A DNA stretch of 64,000 nt from JAGREO01 sp020446285 (GTDB lineage Bacteria; Pseudomonadota; Alphaproteobacteria; Geminicoccales; Geminicoccaceae), in contig JAWKVP010000006.1 of the NCBI GenBank assembly GCA_041398005.1, forward strand, positions 201,005 to 265,004, in the 5' to 3' direction. This document shows positions 43,090 through 51,734 of the stretch, piece by piece (the first letter of the stretch is position 1; each line of letters starts with the position of its first letter). A model generated the notes under the pieces. It made no database searches, had not been told where the DNA came from, and saw only the letters and a list, made by a program, of their open reading frames with translations. The translations under genes and the position numbers were made by a program.

Positions 43090-45009
43090 ATGTCCACGAT
43101 CACCCTGCCCGATGGTAGCAAGCGGGCTTATGAGACGCCCGTGACCGGGCTCGAGATTGCGCAATCGATCAGCAAGTCGCTGGCCAAACAGGCTCTGGCG
43201 GTGGTGGTCGATGGTGAACTCAGGGATCTGGACTGGCCGATCACTACCAACGCCACCGTGCGGCTGGTGAAGAAGGAGGATCCCGAAGCCCTCGCCCTGC
43301 TGCGTCATGATTGCGCGCATGTGATGGCCGAGGCGGTACAGGACATCTTCCCGGGCACCCAGGTGACCATCGGCCCTGCCATCGAGAATGGCTTCTATTA
43401 CGATTTTGCCCGAAGCGAGCCGTTCCGCGTGGAAGACCTGCAAAGGATCGAGGCCCGAATGGCCGAAATCGTCGGGGCCGACAAGCCGTTCCGCCGCGAG
43501 GAGGTGAGCCGCAGCGAGGCACATGAGCGCTTCAAGGCGATGGGCGAGACCTACAAGCTCGAACTGCTCGATGCGATCCCCGAGAACGAGCCCGTCACGC
43601 TTTATCATCAGGGCGAGTGGTTCGACCTCTGCCGCGGACCGCACGCACCCTCCACCGGCCGCATCGGTGCGTTCAAGCTGATGAAGGTGGCGGGCGCCTA
43701 CTGGCGCGGCGATTCGAAAAATGCCCAGCTGCAGCGAATCTACGGCACGGCGTTCGCGTCGGAAAAGGAGCTCAGGGCCTACCTGCACCAGCTCGAGGAA
43801 GCCGAGAAGCGCGACCATCGCCGGCTCGGCCGCGAGATGGATCTCTTCCACATCCAGGAAGAGGCGACCGGCTCCGTCTTCTGGCACAACAAGGGCTGGA
43901 TTGTCTGGCGCGAAGTCGAGAACTATGTCCGCCGCCGTCTCGATGGTGCCGATTACGATGAAGTGAAGACACCGCAGCTGGTCGACCGCAGCCTGTGGGA
44001 ACGGTCCGGCCACTGGGACAAGTTTCGCGAACACATGTTCACCGTCGAGGCGGAGGAGCGCGCGCTGGCGCTCAAGCCGATGAACTGCCCCTGCCATGTG
44101 CAGATCTACAACCAGCAGCTGCATTCCTATCGCGACCTGCCGTTGCGCATGGCCGAATTCGGCTCCTGCCACAGGAATGAGCCATCCGGCGCGCTGCACG
44201 GGATCATGCGGGTGCGGGCCTTTACCCAGGATGACGCACACATCTTCTGCACACCGGAACAGATCACCTCGGAATCGGTATCGTTCTGCGATCTGCTCAA
44301 GAGTATCTACAGCGATTTCGGCTTTTCCGACCTGCATGTGAAGTTCTCCGACCGGCCGCCCGTTCGCGCCGGCGAGGACGCCGTCTGGGATCGGGCGGAA
44401 AAGGCGCTGATGGACGCGGTGGAGGCGGCCGGACTGGAGACCACGCTCAATCCGGGCGAAGGCGCATTCTATGGCCCCAAGCTGGAATTCGTGCTGCGGG
44501 ATGCCATCGGCCGCGACTGGCAGTGTGGTACATTGCAGGTCGATTTCGTCCTGCCCGAACGGCTGGACGCGAATTATGTCGGCCATGACGGCGCGAAGCA
44601 TCGGCCGGTCATGCTGCACCGGGCCATTCTCGGCTCGATGGAGCGTTTCATCGGGATTCTCATCGAGCATTATGCCGGGCGGCTGCCTCTGTGGCTTTCG
44701 CCGGTTCAGGCCGTCATTGCGACCATAACCAATGAGGCCGACGCCTATGCCGACGAGGTATGCGAGGTTCTGCGCAAGGTCGGCATGCGGGCCCGGACCG
44801 ACCTGCGAAACGACAAGATTTCCTACAAGGTCCGCGAACATTCCGTCGCCAAGGTGCCGATGATCATGGCGGTCGGCGCGCGCGAGGCGGAGGAGCGTAC
44901 CGTGAGTCTGCGGCGGCTCGGGAGCAAGGAGCAGACCGTGCTTTCGCTTGACGATGCGGCGGCAATGTGCCAGCGGGAAATATTACCGCCCGACATGCAG
45001 TCGTGCTAG
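43090..45009 (+). CDS. thrS: threonyl-tRNA synthetase
   Basis: ThrRS, 639 residues: TGS domain (MSTITLPDGSKRAYETPVTG), editing domain with HDCAHVMAEA (HxxxH), class II catalytic core with KPMNCPCHVQIY (zinc Cys), GSCHRNEPSGALHG (motif 2) and LHRAILGSMERFIGIL (motif 3), and an anticodon-binding end. All expected features are present. The ATG giving MSTITLP is preferred over one 13 codons earlier. It is followed by infC after 91 bp, the common bacterial pairing. Confidence 0.97.
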   Translation: MSTITLPDGSKRAYETPVTGLEIAQSISKSLAKQALAVVVDGELRDLDWPITTNATVRLVKKEDPEALALLRHDCAHVMAEAVQDIFPGTQVTIGPAIENGFYYDFARSEPFRVEDLQRIEARMAEIVGADKPFRREEVSRSEAHERFKAMGETYKLELLDAIPENEPVTLYHQGEWFDLCRGPHAPSTGRIGAFKLMKVAGAYWRGDSKNAQLQRIYGTAFASEKELRAYLHQLEEAEKRDHRRLGREMDLFHIQEEATGSVFWHNKGWIVWREVENYVRRRLDGADYDEVKTPQLVDRSLWERSGHWDKFREHMFTVEAEERALALKPMNCPCHVQIYNQQLHSYRDLPLRMAEFGSCHRNEPSGALHGIMRVRAFTQDDAHIFCTPEQITSESVSFCDLLKSIYSDFGFSDLHVKFSDRPPVRAGEDAVWDRAEKALMDAVEAAGLETTLNPGEGAFYGPKLEFVLRDAIGRDWQCGTLQVDFVLPERLDANYVGHDGAKHRPVMLHRAILGSMERFIGILIEHYAGRLPLWLSPVQAVIATITNEADAYADEVCEVLRKVGMRARTDLRNDKISYKVREHSVAKVPMIMAVGAREAEERTVSLRRLGSKEQTVLSLDDAAAMCQREILPPDMQSC

Positions 45010-45100
45010 ACTGTGTCCGGGCGAGGCGGCGGCGCGGTACTCATGAGGGGTGCCCGCGTGACTGTTCTGTGGTGAAACGACTGGAGGTAGATCGAACCTA

Positions 45101-45622
45101 ATGGCAACCAACGTCCGCGACGAGGTTCGCGTCAACGATCGTATCGAGGCGCGAGAGGTCCGGCTTGTGGATCAGGATGGCAACATGATCGGCGTGGTAT
45201 CCACTCGCGATGCCCTGAGACGAGCCGAGGAAGCAGGGCTTGACCTTGTCGAGGTTGCAACCAATGCCACCCCTCCGGTGTGCAAGATTCTCGATTTCGG
45301 CAAGTATAAATATGACGCGCAGAAAAAAGCCAATGCCGCGCGCAAGAAACAGAAGGTCATCGAGGTCAAGGAAATCAAGATGCGCCCGGCCATTGATGAC
45401 AATGACTACAATATCAAGATGAAAAAGGTGCGCACCTTCATCGAGGACGGCGACAAGGTCAAGGTGACCATGCGCTTCCGCGGCCGCGAGATGGCGCATC
45501 AGGACATCGCGATGGGTATCCTGCAGCGGGTCCGCGAGGAAATGGCGGAACTGGCGAAGGTCGAGCAGATGCCCAAACTCGAGGGCCGCCAGATGGTCAT
45601 GGTCATGGCACCGATCAAATAA
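45101..45622 (+). CDS. infC: translation initiation factor IF-3
   Basis: IF-3, 173 residues. It binds the 30S subunit, prevents 50S joining and proofreads start codons. VRVNDRIEAREVRLVDQDGN and PPVCKILDFGKYKYDAQKK mark the N-terminal domain, and KEIKMRPAIDDNDYNIK with FRGREMAHQD the C-terminal. Many infC genes use a rare AUU start for autoregulation; here the start is an ordinary ATG, with GGAGGT a rather long 12 bases upstream. Confidence 0.97.
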   Translation: MATNVRDEVRVNDRIEAREVRLVDQDGNMIGVVSTRDALRRAEEAGLDLVEVATNATPPVCKILDFGKYKYDAQKKANAARKKQKVIEVKEIKMRPAIDDNDYNIKMKKVRTFIEDGDKVKVTMRFRGREMAHQDIAMGILQRVREEMAELAKVEQMPKLEGRQMVMVMAPIK

Positions 45623-45636
45623 GCGACGGAAACGGT

Positions 45637-47406
45637 ATGCCCCACGCCGAACGGCTCGCGGCGGTCCGCGAGATGCTGTCGAGGTCGGGCGTGGATGGTT
45701 TCATCCTCCCGCGCACGGATCGTCACGGCAGTGAATATCTGCCGGATTGCGAACAGCGGGTCGCATGGCTTACCGGCTTTACCGGATCGGCGGCCACCGT
45801 CGTCATCACGGCCGACAGGGCCGCCGTTTTCAGCGACGGGCGCTACACCGTTCAACTCGCCGAGGAAGTCGATGGCGGCCTGTTCGAGCGCTGCCATTTG
45901 GCGGACGATCCCCCTCGCGAATGGCTTGGACGGCATCTGCCCGCCGGCGGCCGTCTCGGTTTCGATGCGTATCTGACCCGAAAGGCGGAATTCAGGGCTC
46001 TCGAAAAGGTTCTTGCCCGCAAGGGTTCCTCCCTTCTGGCCATCGAAAACCCGGTGGATGCCGTCTGGACGGATCGTCCGGCGCCCCCCACCGCACCGGT
46101 TCAAAGGCTTGATATCCGCTTCGCCGGAACGGAGAGCCGCAGCAAGCGTGCCTCCATGGGCGAGGCCATCGCCCGGCTTGGCGCGGAAGCGATGCTGGTC
46201 ACGACCGCCGATCACATCGCCTGGCTTTTGAACGTGCGTGGCGGTGACATTCCCTACAATCCCCTCTGCCTCAGCCATCTCCTGCTCGAACGGGATGGAA
46301 GCTGCCGCTGGTTTGTCGACCCGCGCAAGACCGGGGCGCTCGGTCCGCTCGACAATGCGGTTGAAATCCTGCCGCCCGAAGCGCTGGAGACTGCCATCGC
46401 CGATCTTTCCGGACGCCGGGTCCTGATTGATCCGACCGGCACGCATCTCGGCTATATCGATGCTCTCAAGGCCGCCGGTGCGGTCATCATCGAGGACACG
46501 GACCCGATTGCCCTCGCCAAGGCGAAGAAGAACGAGACGGAGATTCAGGGCGCCATCACCGCGCAGAAGCGCGATGCGCTCGCCATGCTCCGCTTCCTCT
46601 GCTGGCTCGACACCATCCCGCTCGACGGCAGCATCAGCGAACTCGACGCGGCGCGGAGACTCGAAGAGGAACGCGCGAAGGATCCGCTCTATCGCGGCCC
46701 CTCGTTCGAGACGATCTCGGCGCACGGTCCCAATGCCGCCCTGCCGCACTACCGGGTCACGGCCACGAGCAGCCGACCACTGACCGGCGGCACCGTCTAT
46801 CTCGTCGACAGCGGCGGCCAGTATCCCGACGGCACCACGGACATTACCCGCACGGTGGCGCTGGGCAAGGTGAATGGCGACATCCGGCGGACCAACACAC
46901 TGGTCCTCAAGGGCCATATCGCGATCGCCCGCTGCCGCTTTCCCGCAGGCACGTCGGGCGCCCAGCTCGACACGCTCGCGCGCCACCCGCTCTGGCAGGC
47001 CGGACTCGATTTTGATCACGGCACCGGCCACGGCGTCGGCGCCTATCTCTGCGTTCACGAGGGCCCGCAGCGGATCAGCAAATCTGGCCCGGTGGCGCTC
47101 GAAGCCGGAATGATCGTCTCCAACGAGCCCGGCTATTACAGGACCGGGCAGTTCGGTATCCGCATCGAAAATCTGGTGGTCGTGGCGCCCGCATCGAAAT
47201 CCGCAAGCGACGAGCGCCGGATGCATGCCTTCGACACGATCACCCTTTGTCCCATCGACCGGCGCCTGATCGACGGCGATCTGCTCGACGACGGCGAACG
47301 CACCTGGCTCGATGCCTATCATGCACGCGTGCGGCACGAACTCGCCCCCCTTGTCGAGGACACCGCCATCAGGCATTGGCTGGAGGCCGCCACGACCCCG
47401 CTCTGA
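45637..47406 (+). CDS. pepP: Xaa-Pro aminopeptidase (M24B)
   Basis: A 589-residue aminopeptidase P of the long, three-domain type. The dinuclear metal site can be traced: Asp in VYLVDSGGQYPDGTTDITRT (two), His in GTGHGVGAYLCVHE, Glu in VSNEPGYYR and Glu in RIENLVVV. It removes N-terminal residues preceding proline in the cytoplasm. It starts 14 bp after infC and is probably read from the same message. Confidence 0.95.
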   Translation: MPHAERLAAVREMLSRSGVDGFILPRTDRHGSEYLPDCEQRVAWLTGFTGSAATVVITADRAAVFSDGRYTVQLAEEVDGGLFERCHLADDPPREWLGRHLPAGGRLGFDAYLTRKAEFRALEKVLARKGSSLLAIENPVDAVWTDRPAPPTAPVQRLDIRFAGTESRSKRASMGEAIARLGAEAMLVTTADHIAWLLNVRGGDIPYNPLCLSHLLLERDGSCRWFVDPRKTGALGPLDNAVEILPPEALETAIADLSGRRVLIDPTGTHLGYIDALKAAGAVIIEDTDPIALAKAKKNETEIQGAITAQKRDALAMLRFLCWLDTIPLDGSISELDAARRLEEERAKDPLYRGPSFETISAHGPNAALPHYRVTATSSRPLTGGTVYLVDSGGQYPDGTTDITRTVALGKVNGDIRRTNTLVLKGHIAIARCRFPAGTSGAQLDTLARHPLWQAGLDFDHGTGHGVGAYLCVHEGPQRISKSGPVALEAGMIVSNEPGYYRTGQFGIRIENLVVVAPASKSASDERRMHAFDTITLCPIDRRLIDGDLLDDGERTWLDAYHARVRHELAPLVEDTAIRHWLEAATTPL

Positions 47407-47520
47407 CGGCAAGCCGGCGCGCACAACGCCCGCACCAATGGTGCCCTTGACAGCGTGTTGAATCGGGTGAGCAGATACCCGCCATGCTCACGGCAACCCC
47501 GCAACGCTTCGCCGAATCCT

Positions 47521-48414
47521 TCACCGTGCCGAACGCTGCACACCGTGCTCGCCGCACAGACCCGCAAGGACCTCATGCAATCGGGCGATGATTTCGGCGC
47601 GTGGGGATGCGGTGCGTTCGACGATGCCGATCTGGCGGTTGATCTGCGGTTCGCCGAACGGCAGGCGCAGAAGGTTCATGTCTTCGGGCTCCTGCAGTGC
47701 CACATGCGGGACAACTGATATCCCGAGACCCTGACGAACGCAGGTGACGATCGAACCGATGGTGTCGATCTCGGCGATGTCATGGGTGACGACGCCCAGC
47801 CTCGAGATCTCCGTGTCGATGAGATTGGCAAGCGGGACACCGCTCCTGAAGCGGACATAGGAACGGGTATTGAGCATCGTGATCGGATCGTCCGGCATTG
47901 TGCCCGCTGGCGCGATCAGCCAGAGCGGCTCCCGAAGGAACGGGCTCCAGCGCAGCGCGCCCGGAAACCCCACATGCTCGGCAACCACGGCTGCATCCAG
48001 CCGCCCCGAGGCGACGTCGGCGATCAGGGTCGAGGACAGCGAGACGCGCAGGTTGGTTTTCAGTTCGGGATATCGCTGGCGCATCTGTACGATGGCTCTC
48101 GGCAGGAGATTGAGCGCGCTGGAGCGGACCGAGCCGAGCATGAGCGTCCCGGCGATCCGGTCTCCACGCAGCGTCGCCTTTGCGTCCTCCTCGCGCCGGA
48201 GAATATCCTGCGCCATCTCGATGATCTGCAGGCCCTGCGGGGTCAGCTTCGGCGGACGTGAACCACGGTCGAAAATGGTAGTGTCGAGTTCCGCCTCCAG
48301 CGCCTGAACCTGCTGACTGACCGCCGAAGGCGTGAGCCCGACGATATCGGCGGCCTGCGCGAAGGTGCCACACGTCCTGATGGCGAGGAGCGTTTTGAGT
48401 TGTCGCGTGTCCAT
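47521..48414 (-). CDS. LysR-family transcriptional regulator
   Basis: A 297-residue LTTR: HTH in residues 1-60 (MDTRQLKTLLAIRTCGTFAQ and VGLTPSAVSQQVQALE), then a periplasmic-binding-fold effector domain. It is divergent from the hydroxyacid dehydrogenase/RraA/TctCBA operon across 107 bp, the normal position for its activator. The effector is probably the imported acid or a degradation intermediate. Confidence 0.92.
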   Translation of the reverse strand: MDTRQLKTLLAIRTCGTFAQAADIVGLTPSAVSQQVQALEAELDTTIFDRGSRPPKLTPQGLQIIEMAQDILRREEDAKATLRGDRIAGTLMLGSVRSSALNLLPRAIVQMRQRYPELKTNLRVSLSSTLIADVASGRLDAAVVAEHVGFPGALRWSPFLREPLWLIAPAGTMPDDPITMLNTRSYVRFRSGVPLANLIDTEISRLGVVTHDIAEIDTIGSIVTCVRQGLGISVVPHVALQEPEDMNLLRLPFGEPQINRQIGIVERTASPRAEIIARLHEVLAGLCGEHGVQRSAR

Positions 48415-48457
48415 CGGTTAATCCAGTTTTTCTGAATATAAGAATCACAAATATACG

Positions 48458-48485
48458 CTTTTGTTAAGCCATTCTTTTGCATAAG
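48458..48485. promoter_or_regulatory. direct repeats in the LysR divergent promoter
   Basis: CTTTTGTTAAG (48458-48468) and CTTTTGCATAAG (48474-48485) are near-identical direct repeats in an AT-rich gap, 16 bp centre to centre. They are likely LysR-type contact sites, or part of one, between the regulator and its target operon. Confidence 0.4.
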
Positions 48486-48521
48486 ACTCACGATCAACAA
48501 ATTTCATCGGAGGCAAACGCA

Positions 48522-49532
48522 GTGGGCAAGACAATTCTCGTGACGGGCCCCGATCTCGATCCGGCTGCCAAACGGCTCGTCACCGAACATGGCTACAAAA
48601 CGGTTCACACGCCTGCCTATGCCGACAGTGCGGTCATTTCCGAGCATCTCGAGGCATCGGGTGCGGAAGGAATCGTGTCGCGGATGGGCCGGATCGATGC
48701 GGCGGTGATGCAGGCCGCACCGCAGCTTCGGGTCATCTCCAAGCACGGCGTCGGTGTCGACAATATCGATATCGAAGCAGCCGCAGAGCGGGGCATTCCC
48801 GTGCTCGTGGCGACCGGTGCGAATGCCGTCTCGGTTGCCGAACACGCCATTGCTCTGATGCTCGCAACGGTGAAACGGCTCCTGCCGCTCGATGCCGGCC
48901 TGCGCGCCGGCCGCTGGGAAAAGGCGGGCTTCTCCGGCCGCGAGATCGCGGGCTCGACGCTGGGATTGCTGGGCATGGGTGCCATTGCCCAGGCGACCGC
49001 ACGGTTTGCCAGGGGGCTCGGGCTCGACCTCGTCGGCCATGACCCGTTTGCACCGGACAGTGTCTTCGAGGCATTCGACGTCAGACGCTGCGAGCATGTT
49101 GACGATCTTTTCGCTGCATCCGAAATTCTCAGCCTTCATTGCCCCCTGAACGATCAGACACGCGAGATCCTCAATGCGGCAGCGATCGCACGGATGCCCG
49201 GGGACTCCTACGTCATCAACACCGCGCGCGGCGGCCTGATCGACGAAGCCGCACTGCTGGAAGGCATCCGCTCGGGACATCTCGCCGGTGCCGGTCTCGA
49301 CACCTTTGCCAGCGAACCTCCGGCAGCGGATCATCCGTTTTTCGGCGAGCCCCGCATCGTCCTCACCCCGCATATCGGCGGTGTGACACGGCAGGCAGGT
49401 GCCCGCGTCGGCGTCGAGGCCGTCCGCGGGATCTTTCAGGTGCTCGAGGGACAGCCCGTACCGCCCGAGCGCATCATCAATCGCAAGCTTCTCGCCGCCG
49501 CGGCGGTAACCCCTGCCAACAAGGAAGTATGA
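48522..49532 (+). CDS. D-2-hydroxyacid dehydrogenase (phosphoglycerate dehydrogenase-like)
   Basis: A 336-residue D-isomer-specific dehydrogenase. NAD-binding GLLGMGAIAQATARFARGLG, and the catalytic Arg/Glu/His in NTARGGLIDE and LTPHIGG, are present. I choose the GTG at 48522, which follows GGAGG at good spacing and starts GKTILVTGPD; the upstream ATG adds 15 unlikely residues. It overlaps the RraA-like gene (ATGA). Probably it oxidises or reduces a hydroxy-/keto-dicarboxylate in the pathway fed by TctCBA. Confidence 0.9.
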   Translation: MGKTILVTGPDLDPAAKRLVTEHGYKTVHTPAYADSAVISEHLEASGAEGIVSRMGRIDAAVMQAAPQLRVISKHGVGVDNIDIEAAAERGIPVLVATGANAVSVAEHAIALMLATVKRLLPLDAGLRAGRWEKAGFSGREIAGSTLGLLGMGAIAQATARFARGLGLDLVGHDPFAPDSVFEAFDVRRCEHVDDLFAASEILSLHCPLNDQTREILNAAAIARMPGDSYVINTARGGLIDEAALLEGIRSGHLAGAGLDTFASEPPAADHPFFGEPRIVLTPHIGGVTRQAGARVGVEAVRGIFQVLEGQPVPPERIINRKLLAAAAVTPANKEV

Positions 49533-50209
49533 GCATGTCCATCGGTTTTCGCATTCTTGAACGCCAGCGCGTTGCGCCGAAGACTCTGGTCGAAGCGTTC
49601 GCCAGACTTCCGGTGGCCAATGTATCGGACTCCATGGCGCGCATGACCGCCGGCGGCGCCAACCTTCGCCCGATGCACGAGAAGGGCGGCATGGCCGGCG
49701 TCGCGCTGACGGTGAAATCCCGTCCAGGCGACAATCTGATGCTGCACAAGGCCATCGACATGGCTGTCCCGGGCGATGTGATCGTGGCCGACGCCGGTGG
49801 CGATCTGACCAATGCCCTGATCGGTGAACTGATGCTCGCTTATGCCGTGAAGAAAGGCGTTGTCGGCTTCGTGATCAACGGCGCGATCCGTGACGTCGAT
49901 GCCTTCCGCGAGACCAACCTGCCGACGTTCGCCGCCGGTGTTACCCATCGTGGCCCCTACAAGGACGGGCCGGGTGAGATCAATGTCCCCATCGCCCTCG
50001 ACGGCATGGTTATCGAGCCGGGCGACATCGTGATCGGTGACGCTGACGGCGTGCTTGTCGTGCCCATCGACGTTGCCGAAGACGTCCTGAAGAAGACGCA
50101 AGCCAAGCAGGATGCCGAAACCCGGCAGATGCGGGCCATTGCCGAGGGCACGAACGATCGAAGCTGGGTGGATGCAGCGCTCAGGGAACGTGGCTGCGCC
50201 TTCCCGTAA
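49529..50209 (+). CDS. RraA-family aldolase (HMG/CHA aldolase-like)
   Basis: A 226-residue RraA-fold protein. The Arg-Asp pair of HMG/CHA aldolases is present in FVINGAIRDVDAF, together with LMLHKAIDMAVPGDVIVAD and the metal-site Asp nearby. Such enzymes cleave 4-hydroxy-4-methyl-2-oxoglutarate or 4-carboxy-4-hydroxy-2-oxoadipate to pyruvate and a keto acid. Its place between a hydroxyacid dehydrogenase and a tricarboxylate transporter favours the aldolase role over RNase E regulation. Confidence 0.85.
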   Translation: MSMSIGFRILERQRVAPKTLVEAFARLPVANVSDSMARMTAGGANLRPMHEKGGMAGVALTVKSRPGDNLMLHKAIDMAVPGDVIVADAGGDLTNALIGELMLAYAVKKGVVGFVINGAIRDVDAFRETNLPTFAAGVTHRGPYKDGPGEINVPIALDGMVIEPGDIVIGDADGVLVVPIDVAEDVLKKTQAKQDAETRQMRAIAEGTNDRSWVDAALRERGCAFP

Positions 50210-50241
50210 ATCCGACCCCGAAAACTCAGTGGAGGTAGAGA

Positions 50242-51195
50242 ATGTTGAAATTCATGCAGACGACCGCTCTGGCGGGCGCGATGATTCTCGTCGCGGGTGC
50301 GGCGATGGCCGAATATCCGGAAAAACCGATCGAGGTCGTCGTCGGCTTTTCCGCCGGTGGCGGCACCGACGTGATGGCGCGCACGGCCGCTCCGTTCATC
50401 GAGAAATATCTGGGCGAAGGAGCGAGCCTGGTCGTCAAGAACATACCCGGCGCGAGCGGCCAGATCGGCATCACCGAGGTCGCCAATGCCGAGCCCGACG
50501 GCTACACGATCGGTACGTTCAACCTGCCGGGCATGATGGCCCGCACCATCGACCGCGAGGCCGATTACGACCGCGACAGCTTCACCTATCTCGCCAATGT
50601 GGTGAACGATCCCAACGTGATCGTGACCTCCAAGAGCAGCGGCCTCGATACGCTGGACAAGCTCATGGCGGACGCCAAGGAAAACCCGGGCGCGGTCACG
50701 GTCGCCATGTCGAGCCTCGGCGGTGACGATCATTTCGCATTGATCAAGCTGCAGAACCTGACCGAAACGGAATACACGATCGTTCCCTTCAAGGGCTCGG
50801 CTCCGGCACGCACCGCCCTTCTTGGCGGTCATGTGGCCATGGGCATCCTCAACATCTCAGAGGTCGCCGAATTTCAGGAAGAGCTGAACGTGCTCGGCGT
50901 GGCAACGACGGAACGTTCGGATTTTGCCCCCGATCTGCCGACCTTCAGCGAGCAGGGCCTCGAACTGGTGAACGGCTCGATGCGTGGCTTCGTGGCGCCC
51001 GCCGGCCTGCCCGAAGATGTCAAGAACAAGTTACTCGATGCCTTCACCAAACTCGCCGACGATCCGGAATTCCTCCAGGCAATGGCCGCTACCGCCAATC
51101 CGGTCGACGTCGTCACCGGCGATGACTTCAAGGCGCTGACTGGTGGACTCTACGATCTGGCGGCAGACGTCTGGGAAAAAACACCCTGGAATTGA
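50242..51195 (+). CDS. tctC: tripartite tricarboxylate transporter substrate-binding protein
   Basis: A 317-residue TctC/Bug protein with a cleavable signal peptide (MLKFMQTTALAGAMILVAGA, cut after AMA). Mature hallmarks are YPEKPIEVVVGFSAGGGTD, NIPGASGQIGITEVANAEPD and GFVAPAGLPEDV. It binds a carboxylate in the periplasm and hands it to TctBA. It is the third gene of the operon. The ligand is unknown; di- or tricarboxylates, often aromatic-derived, are typical. Confidence 0.93.
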   Translation: MLKFMQTTALAGAMILVAGAAMAEYPEKPIEVVVGFSAGGGTDVMARTAAPFIEKYLGEGASLVVKNIPGASGQIGITEVANAEPDGYTIGTFNLPGMMARTIDREADYDRDSFTYLANVVNDPNVIVTSKSSGLDTLDKLMADAKENPGAVTVAMSSLGGDDHFALIKLQNLTETEYTIVPFKGSAPARTALLGGHVAMGILNISEVAEFQEELNVLGVATTERSDFAPDLPTFSEQGLELVNGSMRGFVAPAGLPEDVKNKLLDAFTKLADDPEFLQAMAATANPVDVVTGDDFKALTGGLYDLAADVWEKTPWN

Positions 51196-51265
51196 CGATA
51201 CGGCGTGCGGGGGCGGTCGCTCCCGCACATTACACGACCGAAACGTCATAGTGGGAGGCACAACA

Positions 51266-51727
51266 ATGTCGGAAAATCCGACCAACCGTCTGGCGAGACC
51301 GGAGACCCTGACCGCACTCGGGATCATCGTGGTCGCCGCAGCATTTTTCGTACCAACCATGGATCTGCAGCCGATCTCGGCGCTGCTTCCTGTGGCAATG
51401 CTCGCAGGGATGATCATTCTCGCCGCCCTGCTCCTGATTGCCGATCAGCGCAAGGCCGTCGCGGGCGAGGCTCCCGAGCCGATGACCAAGGCGCCGAAGC
51501 GGGTTCTTGGAGCCTTCACCCTGATCGTCGCCTATGCGGTCGCGACACATCTCATCGGCTTTTATCCCGGCACGGCGATCTCGATCCCGCTCGTGGCCTT
51601 CCTCTTCGGCTACCGCAACCCGTTCGGTCTGGCACTGGCGACCGTGATCGTCGTCGGCGCGATCTATCTCATTTTCGATTTCGGGATGTCGCAGGATTTC
51701 CCGTCCGGAAGCCTCTGGCAGAAGTGA
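51266..51727 (+). CDS. tctB: tripartite tricarboxylate transporter small permease
   Basis: A 153-residue TctB with four hydrophobic segments (ALGIIVVAAAFFVP, LLPVAMLAGMIILAALLLIA, LIVAYAVATHLIGFYPGTAI and AIYLIFDFGM). GFYPGTAISIPLVAFLFGYR is the usual core. GGGAGG precedes the ATG at 51266. tctA follows after 7 bp. Confidence 0.88.
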   Translation: MSENPTNRLARPETLTALGIIVVAAAFFVPTMDLQPISALLPVAMLAGMIILAALLLIADQRKAVAGEAPEPMTKAPKRVLGAFTLIVAYAVATHLIGFYPGTAISIPLVAFLFGYRNPFGLALATVIVVGAIYLIFDFGMSQDFPSGSLWQK

Positions 51728-51734
51728 GGAAACC

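Noticed and set aside
43066..44841. A 591-codon open frame antisense to thrS
   Set aside because: thrS is unmistakable; the opposite frame is a codon-bias shadow. The same applies to the long frame opposite pepP (45499-47424).
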